Source of the DNA: an uncultured Geobacteraceae bacterium
GTDB taxonomy: Bacteria > Desulfobacterota > Desulfuromonadia > Geobacterales > CAIOGM01
Assembly (NCBI GenBank): GCA_903902345.1
Contig: CAIUUR010000360.1
Span: 1 to 40,687 of the forward strand
DNA length: 40,687 bases
Direction: 5' to 3'
Made by a program: the position numbers and the translations under genes. A model generated the notes under the pieces. That model was given only the letters and a program-made list of their open reading frames with translations, had not been told where the DNA came from and ran no database searches. Below are positions 8,359-16,366 of the stretch, piece by piece (position 1 is the stretch's first letter; every line of letters starts with the position of its first letter).

Positions 8359-8760
8359 TTGGAAAACAGAGAGATTAAGGGGTGTGCCCTCGTTAAGCTG
8401 CTGACCCTGGTCGGCAACGCCAAAATCTTCGGTGGTACCATCCGGAACTACAGCGCTAATCCGTTCCGGAGGGTCGAGCTGAAATACCAGTTGGCCGGCA
8501 GCGCCGATCACGTGGCTGCCATGCAGCTCCTCAAGGAGCGCGTGGCGACAGTGGTTAATGTGGTGGCGCAACCGGCCGTGGAGGTCGAGATCCTTGAATT
8601 CACCTTGGTTGGGCCGGTCCTTGCGGTTCGTCCCTATTGTCATACCGATCACTACTGGCAGGTCTATTTTGACGGAAATCGGATCATTCGCGAGTCCCTC
8701 AACGCCGCCGGTTTCCCGGCGCCGATGCCGGCGCAGGTGGTGCTCGTGCAGAACCGGTAG
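8359..8760 (+). pseudogene. MscS-type channel, C-terminal domain remnant
   Basis: The frame encodes TLVGNAKIFGGTIRNYSANP, then RRVELKYQLAGSAD, VRPYCHTDHYWQVYFD and a final GFPAPMPAQ. This is the end of the beta domain and the alpha/beta C-terminal domain of small MscS mechanosensitive channels ('IPNSKIFGGTIVNYS.P.RRVD', 'VRPW....DYW.VYFD', 'IPFPQ'). All three transmembrane helices and most of the beta domain are absent. The first possible start is a TTG at 8359 without a convincing ribosome binding site, and the about 250 bases upstream hold no membrane-helix frame. It is therefore best read as the surviving 3' third of a deleted channel gene. Production of a free soluble C-domain is possible but unsupported. 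Confidence 0.7.
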
Positions 8761-8959
8761 AGTGACCACAATGCAGAGCAACAGAGGCGAGGGAGTGCTG
8801 CGGGTTATCACCGCAGGTTAGGTGATTCGCGACAATATCTATACCACTCGTGCCCACCCGCTACAAACTGGGGGTGGAAGGACCAATAACAGAGGCCGAT
8901 ACCCCTCTTCGCTACACCCGTTGGCATATCGCCCCTGTCGTTAATGATGATAACCTCAG

Positions 8960-8987
8960 TTGACAACCATGGTGTATGCTGTATTTT
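8960..8987 (+). promoter_or_regulatory. Sigma-70-like promoter ahead of the quinone-oxidoreductase remnant
   Basis: TTGACA (8960-8965), a 16-base spacer and TATTTT (8982-8987) lie 32 bases before the ATG of the broken oxidoreductase. That ATG also keeps a strong GGGAGGAG ribosome binding site. Preserved expression signals in front of a destroyed coding region suggest recent decay. Confidence 0.45.
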
Positions 8988-9019
8988 GAAAAAAACAGGG
9001 CGGTAACGGGAGGAGTAGC

Positions 9020-9240
9020 ATGGCCAAGGCTCTACGGTTTCACGAATTCGGCGGCGCCGATGTCCAGCGCTGGGAAGATGTTGACGTGGTTGATCCGGGG
9101 CCGGGGTTGTGGAGATGGTGGGGGAGGGGGTCACCTTCGAGCAGGGGGCGGCAATGATGCTCAAGGGGTTGACGGTTCACTACCTCATCCGGAGAACCTA
9201 TCGGGTGAAGAAGGGGGATACGGTACTGCTGCAGGACGCG
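9020..9240 (+). pseudogene. NADPH:quinone oxidoreductase (zeta-crystallin type), deleted remnant
   Basis: ATG 9020, with GGGAGGAG just upstream, opens MAKALRFHEFGGADVQRWED and VDVVDPGPG. This is the typical start of quinone oxidoreductase (Qor) in the MDR superfamily. Right after PGPG the frame breaks. In the next frame FEQGAAMMLKGLTVHYLIRR, then TYRVKKGDTVLLQDAA follows, which matches Qor residues around 105-145 just before the AAGGVG nucleotide-binding loop. About 75 codons are therefore missing between the halves, and everything after the dinucleotide-binding loop (over half the protein) is gone. The original frame meets TGA at about 9152. Confidence 0.75.
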
Positions 9241-9363
9241 GCGCAAGCTCAGCGTGATCCGGAGTCGCGGGCAATCACCGGTTCCGGCATACTCCTCCCG
9301 CAGTAGTTTTCGGTTGTTGTCATCCGGATGCAAGGCTGCTTCTTCAGGGAGACGGGAGAATAT

Positions 9364-11619
9364 ATGGCTATGGTAACATCGTTTTTTGTAAGGTCCGGCA
9401 TCGGAGCCCTTTCCCTCGTTTTCATGCTGCTTCTTTTCTGCCGGTCGGCTGAGGCCACACCCCGGATTCCCGCTCTCAAATGGGAAAAAAGGTCCGACTG
9501 GGTCAGTGTCAAGAGTGATATTTCTCCCGCCGCCGTTGGCGACGGCAGGGCGGATGACACCGTAGCGCTCCAGAAGGGGCTGGACCGGATGACTCATGGG
9601 TCGGTGCTCTACCTCCCTCCCGGGACGTACCGAATCACGAAGACACTGGTTAATCGTCATGCCGCCCGCCTGTCCGGTCTCCTGCTGGTTGGTCATGGCC
9701 GTGATACCAGAATCATCTGGGACGGCAAAGCCGGCGGCCGAATGCTCCACGATGCCGGCGCCACTCACAGTCGTTATGTCGGTTTCGTCCTTGACGGCCG
9801 GGGCAAAGCCTCGGTGGGACTATACCATCAGAACGAAGCGAGCTTTTTCGAGACGGAGGTCCGGCATCAGCACCTGGCATTCCTGAATTTTACCACTGCC
9901 GGAATTCTGGCGGAGGGTGATCCGGCGACGGCGGAGGTGATCATCGAAAACTCTCTTTTCGAGAACTGTCGCCGCGGCATCGCCTGTCTCTCCTTCAACG
10001 ATTACGACTATACCATCGACGGGTGTGAATTCCGGCAGTGCGGTAGCGCCGTGGAGTGCGTTCATGGCAATGTGTATCTGCGAAACTGCCATTTTCAGGG
10101 GAGCAGCGGCGCGGATCTCATTCTCAAGCCCGAACATGGTTCATCGGTGCGGCGCTGCAGTTCGGTGGGCTCCCATTCGTTTATCTCCTTTGCCAATGCC
10201 GTTTCGCCCCTCACCATTCAGGATTGCCATGTCGAGGGATGGACCGATCCGGACGGGGCCATCTCCCTTTCCGGAGCGCCGGTCCTGCTGTTCGACTCCG
10301 TCTTCACCAAGCCGCCGGGGGGGAGGCCTCCCGTGAAACTCCATGGTCTGGGGGGAAAGCTATTCATCTCGGGGAACAGCTTCCCCACCACCGCTGGACT
10401 CCTCCAGTTCGGTCTGCCCCGGAAGGTCTATGAAATTCCAACCGGACGACGCAGTGGCGCCGTTGTCTCGGCGTCGCAGCATTTCCTGCAGGAGAAGGTG
10501 AGCGTGCCGTCGGCGATCTTCGATGTGAAACGGGATTTCGGGGCGCGGGGAGATGGCGTGTCGGACGATACTACCGCCATTCAGAGAGCCATTGATGCCG
10601 CACGAATGCATGGCAAGGGGGGGATGGCCTATCTTCCCTCCGGTGTGTACGTCGTCAGGAAGACGCTGAACATTACGGGAGGGAACTACACCGTGGGGGG
10701 GAGCGGTTTCAGGAGCGGTCTGCTCTGGAAAGGGGGAGAGGGGGGAACCATCATTTCGGTGCATGACCCGCAGAATCTGGTTCTGGAAAACATGGCCATC
10801 GGCAACCATGATACCGGTCTCTCCATGAATAACGGTATCGATATCCTGCAGAGCGGCAGCGGCAAAGGATCAGCCATGACCTATGATAACGTTACGGTTT
10901 TCGGGATGTATCAGAATAAGCCGTATCTGAAGGGGCTCTGGCTCAAGGGGTTGGGCAAGGAGTCGACGGTTCTCATTCGCCAGATGGAGGGGAATATTCA
11001 TCTGGTGGATTCGGCTCAGGCGACGATTCTGCTGAACAATACCTACGAAGGATCTTTGGTGGTGGAAGGAAAGGATAAGCGTCGGGGGGGCTTTCTGGGG
11101 GTGCTGACTCATCTGAGTACCTCCAGCGACTACGCTCTGTATGTCAGGGACAACCATTCTCTGGTCGCCAGTGATTTCTTCATCGAGCAGACGGAGCATG
11201 GTTTCCTCCTTGAAGGGAAAGGGGATGATCCTCCCGGACGGATTACCATTCAGTGCGCCAAGATGCACCTGAGACCGGCTGCAGGGGGTAATCCGGCCTG
11301 TGATATTCGGGAGTACGCCGGCGCCGTTTTTCTCGGCTCACCGCAGTTCTACGTGGAGCCGAAAAGGGTGCTCCTCCGTCACCAGGGGGGGCGCCCTCTG
11401 GATCTCTTCCTCTTCGCCGGAAGTTTTTATCAATCGGAACTGGCGGTGCAGAAGGGAGAGTCGGCGCGGGTGCGGCTGGTGGGTAATAACTCCGTCACCG
11501 GGGCACTTCTGGGGAGCCAGGTGACGGATGAGATGGGTGGGGATACCCTGCAGCGTTTGGCTGAGGCGCTGGATGATCTGCGATTGCTTGGGGAGCTGGA
11601 CCTGCGCCTCAATCATTAA
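9364..11619 (+). CDS. Exported tandem pectate-lyase-like (right-handed beta-helix) protein
   Basis: 751 residues from the preferred ATG 9364, which has GGGAGA five bases upstream; an in-frame ATG at 9328 is less likely. A signal peptide is clear: a short basic stretch, then IGALSLVFMLLLFCRSAEA. The protein then carries two copies of the pectate-lyase-3 / GH55-type N-terminal motif, each opening a beta-helix: VGDGRADDTVALQKGLDRM with LYLPPGTYRITKTL, and ARGDGVSDDTTAIQRAIDAA with AYLPSGVYVVRKTL. Between and after them are many short beta-strand and Asn/Gly turn repeats (IENSLFENC, TIDGCEFRQC, YLRNCHFQG). The family includes polysaccharide lyases, GH55 glucanases and phage-tail-spike-like proteins. 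Catalytic residues cannot be assigned, so the activity and substrate are unknown. It stands alone. Confidence 0.8.
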   Translation: MAMVTSFFVRSGIGALSLVFMLLLFCRSAEATPRIPALKWEKRSDWVSVKSDISPAAVGDGRADDTVALQKGLDRMTHGSVLYLPPGTYRITKTLVNRHAARLSGLLLVGHGRDTRIIWDGKAGGRMLHDAGATHSRYVGFVLDGRGKASVGLYHQNEASFFETEVRHQHLAFLNFTTAGILAEGDPATAEVIIENSLFENCRRGIACLSFNDYDYTIDGCEFRQCGSAVECVHGNVYLRNCHFQGSSGADLILKPEHGSSVRRCSSVGSHSFISFANAVSPLTIQDCHVEGWTDPDGAISLSGAPVLLFDSVFTKPPGGRPPVKLHGLGGKLFISGNSFPTTAGLLQFGLPRKVYEIPTGRRSGAVVSASQHFLQEKVSVPSAIFDVKRDFGARGDGVSDDTTAIQRAIDAARMHGKGGMAYLPSGVYVVRKTLNITGGNYTVGGSGFRSGLLWKGGEGGTIISVHDPQNLVLENMAIGNHDTGLSMNNGIDILQSGSGKGSAMTYDNVTVFGMYQNKPYLKGLWLKGLGKESTVLIRQMEGNIHLVDSAQATILLNNTYEGSLVVEGKDKRRGGFLGVLTHLSTSSDYALYVRDNHSLVASDFFIEQTEHGFLLEGKGDDPPGRITIQCAKMHLRPAAGGNPACDIREYAGAVFLGSPQFYVEPKRVLLRHQGGRPLDLFLFAGSFYQSELAVQKGESARVRLVGNNSVTGALLGSQVTDEMGGDTLQRLAEALDDLRLLGELDLRLNH

Positions 11620-11643
11620 TTCGGAGTATCCGCATCTTTTGAA

Positions 11644-11671
11644 TTGAGTAATTGCCTCGACTGGGTATAGT
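11644..11671 (+). promoter_or_regulatory. Putative sigma-70 promoter
   Basis: TTGAGT (11644-11649), a 16-base spacer and TATAGT (11666-11671) precede the membrane-protein gene starting at 11714, in an otherwise empty 94-base gap. Confidence 0.4.
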
Positions 11672-11713
11672 ATCCGCCACTCTCTTTTTTGATATCGTCG
11701 TACCGGGAATCCC

Positions 11714-12307
11714 ATGCCCTTTTTTTCATTGTCCGCGCAAACTCCTCACCTGCTTCTCTCTCCAACCGGCATGCTTCCCGTCCTGAAGCTCTTCCTTCTT
11801 CCCGTGGGGGGGGGAATCCCTGCCGGTGTTCTCCTTGCCCGCGCCAATGGCCTGGCTTGGCCCTTCACCGCGGGGCTCTATCTGGTCTCGGATCTGGTTC
11901 TTGCCCTTGTTTTTGAACCGATCCTCCGGTTTCTGGCGCTGTTGGCGGGAAAGGTTCCCCTTCTCACTCGTTTCAGCACGGCTCTTAAGGGGGTAACGGC
12001 GCGTAGCGTGACGCATTTCGGTGGCACCAGCGCCGGTCCCCTGGCGCTGGTCATGATTGCCTTTGGCGTGGACCCCATGACAGGACGCGCCACTGCGCTT
12101 GCCGCGGGACACGGATTCATTGCGGGATGGGCTTTCGCCATTGCCGGAGACATGCTCTATTTCGCGGTCATCGCGCTGACCACGTTGCGTCTGAACTCCT
12201 ACTTTCGAGACCCCAACAGCACGTCGCTGGTCGTCCTGGGGCTGATGTTTTTCGTCCCTCTGCTGGTACGTTATTTCCGATCCGGTCAGCTTCTTCCGAA
12301 ACAGTGA
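11714..12307 (+). CDS. Multi-spanning membrane protein of unknown function
   Basis: A 197-residue hydrophobic protein with four or five likely membrane helices: MLPVLKLFLLPVGGGIPAGV, LYLVSDLVLALVFEPILRFL, PLALVMIAFGVD, AFAIAGDMLYFAVIALTTL and LVVLGLMFFVPLLVRYF. A glycine-rich loop (PVGGGIPAG) near the start and a central THFGGTSAGPLA segment are the most distinctive parts. I do not recognise a named family; it could be a small transporter or an envelope scaffold. ATG 11714 follows GGGAA. ATG 11771, nearer the first helix, is an alternative start. No operon partner is evident. Confidence 0.65.
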   Translation: MPFFSLSAQTPHLLLSPTGMLPVLKLFLLPVGGGIPAGVLLARANGLAWPFTAGLYLVSDLVLALVFEPILRFLALLAGKVPLLTRFSTALKGVTARSVTHFGGTSAGPLALVMIAFGVDPMTGRATALAAGHGFIAGWAFAIAGDMLYFAVIALTTLRLNSYFRDPNSTSLVVLGLMFFVPLLVRYFRSGQLLPKQ

Positions 12308-12389
12308 GCCGGAGGGTAGATGGCCCGCTGCTGTCCATAAAAAGAGTTGGCGGTAATGTAGCGTACTCCGATCATTGACCGCATAATGC

Positions 12390-12507
12390 TTGACAAACTG
12401 CCCCCGGTGAGGCTACTTTTCTGTGCGTAGCAACCTCGTCATTGACACTCTGCATCGATAACCTCAAGGCTTAGGCCCCGCATTGGTGCGCGGAGTGGGC
12501 GGCCTTG
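12390..12507 (+). ncRNA. Possible structured leader or small RNA (weak)
   Basis: The 213-base gap 12308-12520 holds no gene. It contains a TTGACA (12390-12395) with a poor -10 (CTACTT at 12413). One imperfect hairpin pairs GAGGCTAC 12409-12416 with GTAG 12427-12430 plus CCTC 12434-12437. A second nested hairpin pairs CAAGGC 12465-12470 with GCCTTG 12502-12507, with GC-rich inner pairing. It does not fit the c-di-GMP, cobalamin or other riboswitch consensus I know. It may be a leader for the small membrane protein at 12521 or may mean nothing. Confidence 0.2.
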
Positions 12508-12520
12508 CAACGCATTTCTC

Positions 12521-12745
12521 ATGGGTACGACAATGGTCAAGAACGAAGAGAGTTCAAACTCCGGTGAGGCAAAGAGCGAGCCCCGTAGAAGGAAGCATCG
12601 TTCGGAAACGATGAAGAAGTTTTCCCGGATGACCCGTGATCGCCAAAGGGTGATGACCGCTCTCTTTTATCTGGCGCTTGTTGTCGTCTTCCTTATTGCC
12701 GGGTATACGTTCCTGTTTACACCCGGCAGCTTCAGCACCGAGTAG
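12521..12745 (+). CDS. Small single-span membrane protein, 74 aa
   Basis: A 74-residue protein. Its strongly charged N-terminal half is rich in Lys, Arg and Glu (SEPRRRKHRSETMKKF). One membrane helix follows (MTALFYLALVVVFLIAGYTF) and a short polar tail. By the positive-inside rule the basic half should stay in the cytoplasm. I do not recognise the family. The start is uncertain (ATG 12521 or 12533), because neither has a strong ribosome binding site. It lies 33 bases upstream of the hemerythrin gene on the same strand, so the two may be co-transcribed. Confidence 0.5.
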   Translation: MGTTMVKNEESSNSGEAKSEPRRRKHRSETMKKFSRMTRDRQRVMTALFYLALVVVFLIAGYTFLFTPGSFSTE

Positions 12746-12778
12746 CTCACAGTTCATATCTTCTTTGAGAGATACCTT

Positions 12779-13204
12779 ATGGCCATTACCTGGCAGACCA
12801 GTCTGTTCACGGGGATAGAAATAGTTGATGAGCAACATAAGCGGATATTCGCCAAATTTGACGAGTTTTTCGAGGCCTGCGACCATGGCGCCGCCGGTCA
12901 GGATCTGGAATGCCTGCTGACCTATCTCAAGGATTACACGCAGGTGCATTTCCATGATGAAGAGGATTACATGGCTGGCGCACTCTATCCGGAGTTCGGG
13001 CGCCACAGGGAATTACATCGTAAATTCATAACGGATTTGTCGGTGCTGGACAAGGAGATCGGCCAGGAGGGTGAGGTTCGCCAGATACACATTCTGACGA
13101 CCAAGCGCCTGTTGATTCGATGGTTCATTCAGCATATACGTCTTGAAGACCGGAATTTTGCAGCATATCTTGTGGAACAAAATTCGTTTCCCACCTCCCC
13201 CTGA
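12779..13204 (+). CDS. Bacteriohemerythrin
   Basis: 141 residues with the hemerythrin diiron ligand pattern in order: His20 (VDEQHKRIF), His57 and Glu61 (VHFHDEEDYM), His76 and His80 (GRHRELHRKF), then His119 and Asp124 (QHIRLEDRNF). The N-terminal ITWQTSLFTGIEIVDEQH is typical of the TIGR02481 bacteriohemerythrins, which bind O2 (or NO) reversibly at a non-haem diiron site in the cytoplasm. In anaerobes they are thought to buffer or sense oxygen. Length fits the family. GAGAGA precedes the ATG. Its TGA directly abuts the stop of the convergent acyl-ligase gene with no intergenic base. Confidence 0.93.
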   Translation: MAITWQTSLFTGIEIVDEQHKRIFAKFDEFFEACDHGAAGQDLECLLTYLKDYTQVHFHDEEDYMAGALYPEFGRHRELHRKFITDLSVLDKEIGQEGEVRQIHILTTKRLLIRWFIQHIRLEDRNFAAYLVEQNSFPTSP

Positions 13205-15688
13205 TCAGAGAAGTCGCCCCACCGCTTCCTCTGTACGCCGGATGATCTCCTCCGGGCTCTCGGAGGTGAAGCGGAGTGGGGGGCCAAAGGTCACCGTCAC
13301 CTTCCCCCGCCGGGGAAAAGCGCTCCCCCTGGGGAGCACCGTCTCCATCCCCCGGATCCCCACCGGTATCACCGGTATTCCCAGTTCCCGCGCCATGAGT
13401 CCCATCCCCGGACGGAAGGGGAGCATCTTTCCGGAGCTGCTCCGTTCTCCCTCGGGGAAGAGGAGGATGCTGATGCCGGCGTCAGCCAGTTTTCCCATGA
13501 ACGCCACCGTGGGGCGAAAACCGCTATCCTGGGGCAGGGGGAAAAGGTTGAGCGCCAGGGTGCCGTAGTCGTAGGTGAATCGTTTCCAGGCACGCTGCCA
13601 GGGATTGCGGAAGTTCCGGAAGAAGAACTCGGCCCAGGCGGCAGTGGCGGTGCGGTAGCGCCGGGAGGGAGGGAGAGCGAACATGACGGCGGGTTGATCC
13701 AGGTAGCTCAGGTGGTTGGCGATGAAAAAAAGCGGGCCATCCAGTTCCGCCAGTGTTTCCCGACCCCGGACCTCCAGCGTGACGAAGAGTCGGAGTAGGG
13801 GAGCGTTGAGGCAGAGGTCGCAGAGTCGCCGGAGGGTGCGGACCGGTGCGCTGTTGGTCCAGAAGCGGAACCGGTGGCGGGGGGGGGGGATTGGCCCCCG
13901 TTTCCGGATCAGCTCCCGCAGGTCGCCGAGTCGGCTCCGGGGGCCGATGAGAGTCTCTTCCAGGTCCAGCCGGAATTCCTGTTCCAGGGCGGTTACCAGC
14001 TCCAGCCGGGCGATGGAGGTGAGTCCCAGGTCGGCCACCAGGAGTGACTCTTCCCGGACGGCATGAACGGGTGAGCCGGTGATCCGGGCCACCAGCCCCG
14101 TGAGCCTGTCAGTGGTACTCCCCCCGTCTCCTTCCTTCGTAGCTTTCAGCAGTTCTCGTACCTTGAATTTCTGCACCTTGAGGGTGGTGGTCTTGGGGAA
14201 CTCTCCTTCCCGCCAGAGGGAGATGCCGGTGATGGCATGGAGCGGATCAAGCTTCAGGTTGGCCTCGGCCATGATCTCGTCCACCCTTCTCCCGCTGTCG
14301 TCGGGGATGATGACCGCGTGAACAGTTTCCCCTTCTTCCCGGTTCAGGCCGATGACGCACGCTTCCCGGACTCCGGGTAGTCCGGCCAGGAGCGCCTCGA
14401 TCTCGTCTGGGTAGACGTTGACTCCGGCGCCGGTGACGATGAGCTCCTTGCTCCGGCCCTTGATCCTGAGCCAGCCGTCGGGGAGGAGTTCTCCCCGGTC
14501 GCCGGTATGGAACCAGCCGTCGGAGGTGAAGGCCTCCCTGGTGGCTGCAGGGTTTTGAAAATAGCCGCCGAAGATGTTGGGACCCCGGGCCTGGATTTCC
14601 CCACCCACCAGCCGGATCTCCACCCCGGGGAGGGGGAGCCCCACGGCGCCGGGGAGTTGTCGGGTGAACGTGGCGGCGGTGAGGACCGGCGAACACTCGG
14701 TAAGGCCGTACCCTTCCAGTACCCGGAACCCCATCCCCCCCCAGAAACGGGCCAAGCCGGCGTCCAGCGGCGCCCCACCGGAGACGAAGAGGGTGAACTT
14801 TTTCCCGAAGGAGCGGTGGATGGGGTAAAAGAGAAGCCGACGGAGCGGCAACGGGAGCCCGGCGGTGGCGGTCCGGATTCGGGCGAAAAGGCGCTCCAGA
14901 CCGTGGGCCGCCAGTTTTCGCTCCAGGGAACTCTTCAGCATGAGGAGGAGACGGGGAACCAGGATCATGGCACGGATATCCTCTTCCCGGAACGCCTCCA
15001 TGAGTGCCGACGGTTTGATGGTCCGGAGATGGACGATGCACCCCCCCCGGGAAAGGGGAACCAGGAGTCCGCCGATCTGCTCGAACATATGGGAGAGGGG
15101 GAGGACGGAAAGGAAGACGTACTGGGGACCCACCACCGGGATATGCTCGTTTACCTGCCGGAGGTTGGCCGCCAGGTTGCCGTGGGAGAGCATGACCCCC
15201 TTGGGGTTGCCGGTGGTGCCGGAGGTGTAGACCAGCTGGGCCAGGGTGGCCGGCGTGGCGGGGAAAGGAGTCGCCGACGGGTGATGGCTGGGGAGCCTGA
15301 AGAGGAGCTCTTCCAGGAAGATCGTCACCGGCGCCGCTGCCAGCCCTTCCCCCTTGGCCTCCCCCTGGAAGGCCAGGGTCGAACTCGTCAGGGAGGCAAT
15401 GGTCTCGGCCCGTTCCCGGCCGGAGGTGAAATCCACCGGAACGGCCACCCCTCCCCGGGCGAGAATTCCCCAGAAGGCGATCACCCAGGCCGGGGAGTTG
15501 GCCCCCCAGAGAAGCACTCGGTCACCAGGCCTAACTCCCTGCTGTTCCAGGAGGGAGGCGCAGCGCAGCGCCCCCTGGTACAGCTCTTCATAGGTCGTGA
15601 TGAACCGCCTGACTCCGGTTCGGTGAATCATGGCGACGCGCTTCCCGTGGCGGGGGAAGCTTTCCAGGAGATCGATGAGGGTTTCCAT
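13205..15688 (-). CDS. AMP-dependent acyl ligase / acyl carrier / 1-acylglycerol-3-phosphate acyltransferase fusion
   Basis: 827 residues in three modules. Residues 1 to about 515 are an ANL adenylating domain: QLVYTSGTTGNPKGV (152-165), EGYGLTECSP, WFHTGDRGEL, IKGRSKELIV and the C-terminal lysine region PKTTTLKVQKFKV. Residues about 525-600 are an acyl-carrier domain with the phosphopantetheine site DLGLTSIARLEL (Ser558). Residues about 635-827 are a PlsC acyltransferase with NHLSYLD (His659, Asp664) and FPEGERSSSG (746-752). The fusion could activate a free fatty acid, load it on its own carrier and pass it to a lysophospholipid, comparable to E. coli Aas but with the opposite domain order plus an internal ACP (inference). 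It lies five bases downstream of the cytochrome P460 gene in the same direction. Confidence 0.9.
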   Translation of the reverse strand: METLIDLLESFPRHGKRVAMIHRTGVRRFITTYEELYQGALRCASLLEQQGVRPGDRVLLWGANSPAWVIAFWGILARGGVAVPVDFTSGRERAETIASLTSSTLAFQGEAKGEGLAAAPVTIFLEELLFRLPSHHPSATPFPATPATLAQLVYTSGTTGNPKGVMLSHGNLAANLRQVNEHIPVVGPQYVFLSVLPLSHMFEQIGGLLVPLSRGGCIVHLRTIKPSALMEAFREEDIRAMILVPRLLLMLKSSLERKLAAHGLERLFARIRTATAGLPLPLRRLLFYPIHRSFGKKFTLFVSGGAPLDAGLARFWGGMGFRVLEGYGLTECSPVLTAATFTRQLPGAVGLPLPGVEIRLVGGEIQARGPNIFGGYFQNPAATREAFTSDGWFHTGDRGELLPDGWLRIKGRSKELIVTGAGVNVYPDEIEALLAGLPGVREACVIGLNREEGETVHAVIIPDDSGRRVDEIMAEANLKLDPLHAITGISLWREGEFPKTTTLKVQKFKVRELLKATKEGDGGSTTDRLTGLVARITGSPVHAVREESLLVADLGLTSIARLELVTALEQEFRLDLEETLIGPRSRLGDLRELIRKRGPIPPPRHRFRFWTNSAPVRTLRRLCDLCLNAPLLRLFVTLEVRGRETLAELDGPLFFIANHLSYLDQPAVMFALPPSRRYRTATAAWAEFFFRNFRNPWQRAWKRFTYDYGTLALNLFPLPQDSGFRPTVAFMGKLADAGISILLFPEGERSSSGKMLPFRPGMGLMARELGIPVIPVGIRGMETVLPRGSAFPRRGKVTVTFGPPLRFTSESPEEIIRRTEEAVGRLL

Positions 15689-15693
15689 CTTCC

Positions 15694-16188
15694 CTACTCG
15701 GGGTACGCCGGTCGATGGGTGAAGACGTAGTCATTCCCTTTCACCGGGGTATGGCAGCCGAAGCACTCCTGAACGAAACCGGCATCCTTGCCGTAGGGTT
15801 TTAGTTCGGGCCCCACAAAACGGGCGAACCCCCAACCTCCGGTGGCGGCGTATTTCTTCGCGTCCTTGATCATGAATTCCACCTGGACGAATTTGTCCGG
15901 CTCCACGGCCACGGGAAAGCTGGGATGCTTCCGCACTGTCCAGGCAACCTTGGCCATGACGGCGCCGTCGGGGAAGGGACGGGTTCCCCTGGTCATGGCC
16001 TGTACCGCGACGTCGTTCCCCAGTACTACCCGTAGATGGTCCTTGTCGGGGCGATAGGAGGGAGCGATAATCTGCCAGCTGGCATACCCTTTGATCAGGG
16101 AGATGCCGTTGGGGGTTGTGGGGAGTTCCGTTGCGGTGGCAATGCCGGCCAGGAGGGTAAGGGAGATCAGCGTGAGATACCGTTTCAT
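15694..16188 (-). CDS. Cytochrome P460 family protein
   Basis: 164 residues. ATG 16188 is chosen because AAAGGAA lies eight bases upstream and the product then starts with a clean signal peptide (MKRYLTLISLTLLAGIATAT). A longer frame to 16260 runs into the control region. The mature protein is a lipocalin-like P460 domain ending in a single haem c site CFGCH, followed by TPVKGNDYVFTHRPAYPE, the typical P460 C-terminus. Family members are periplasmic mono-haem cytochromes; some oxidise hydroxylamine or NO, and others are uncharacterised. It is divergent from the 12-haem cytochrome gene, and its stop is five bases before the acyl-ligase fusion. Confidence 0.9.
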   Translation of the reverse strand: MKRYLTLISLTLLAGIATATELPTTPNGISLIKGYASWQIIAPSYRPDKDHLRVVLGNDVAVQAMTRGTRPFPDGAVMAKVAWTVRKHPSFPVAVEPDKFVQVEFMIKDAKKYAATGGWGFARFVGPELKPYGKDAGFVQECFGCHTPVKGNDYVFTHRPAYPE

Positions 16189-16255
16189 GGCAGTTCCTTT
16201 CCGATGGATGGTTTGTGGAGCGTGAGCCCCATCATAGCAAATTTTAAACAAAGTA

Positions 16256-16302
16256 AACAATAGAACCTTTATTGTTGACAGGTGGAATGTTCCCGATATA
16301 TG
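16256..16302 (+). promoter_or_regulatory. Cytochrome promoter with inverted repeat over the -35 box
   Basis: TTGACA (16275-16280) and TATATG (16297-16302), spaced by 16 bases, lie about 65 bases before the cytochrome start. The perfect inverted repeat AACAATA-N7-TATTGTT (16256-16276) overlaps the first bases of the -35 box. This is the position expected for a repressor, or for a regulator shared with the divergent P460 gene. Confidence 0.55.
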
Positions 16303-16366
16303 TAATCACGTCCGAAGGGGTTTTTACTCACTCGGCTCACTATCCCACAGTATGGAGGAAAAACGG

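Noticed and set aside
12390-12507. c-di-GMP (GEMM) riboswitch in the gap before the small membrane protein
   Set aside because: The conserved GEMM core and tetraloop-receptor sequence are absent, so only a weak unspecified RNA is listed.
14507-15730. Long plus-strand frame (407 codons) across the acyl-ligase fusion
   Set aside because: It is an antisense shadow of a well-supported gene with clear motifs; the frame is open because of high GC and codon bias.
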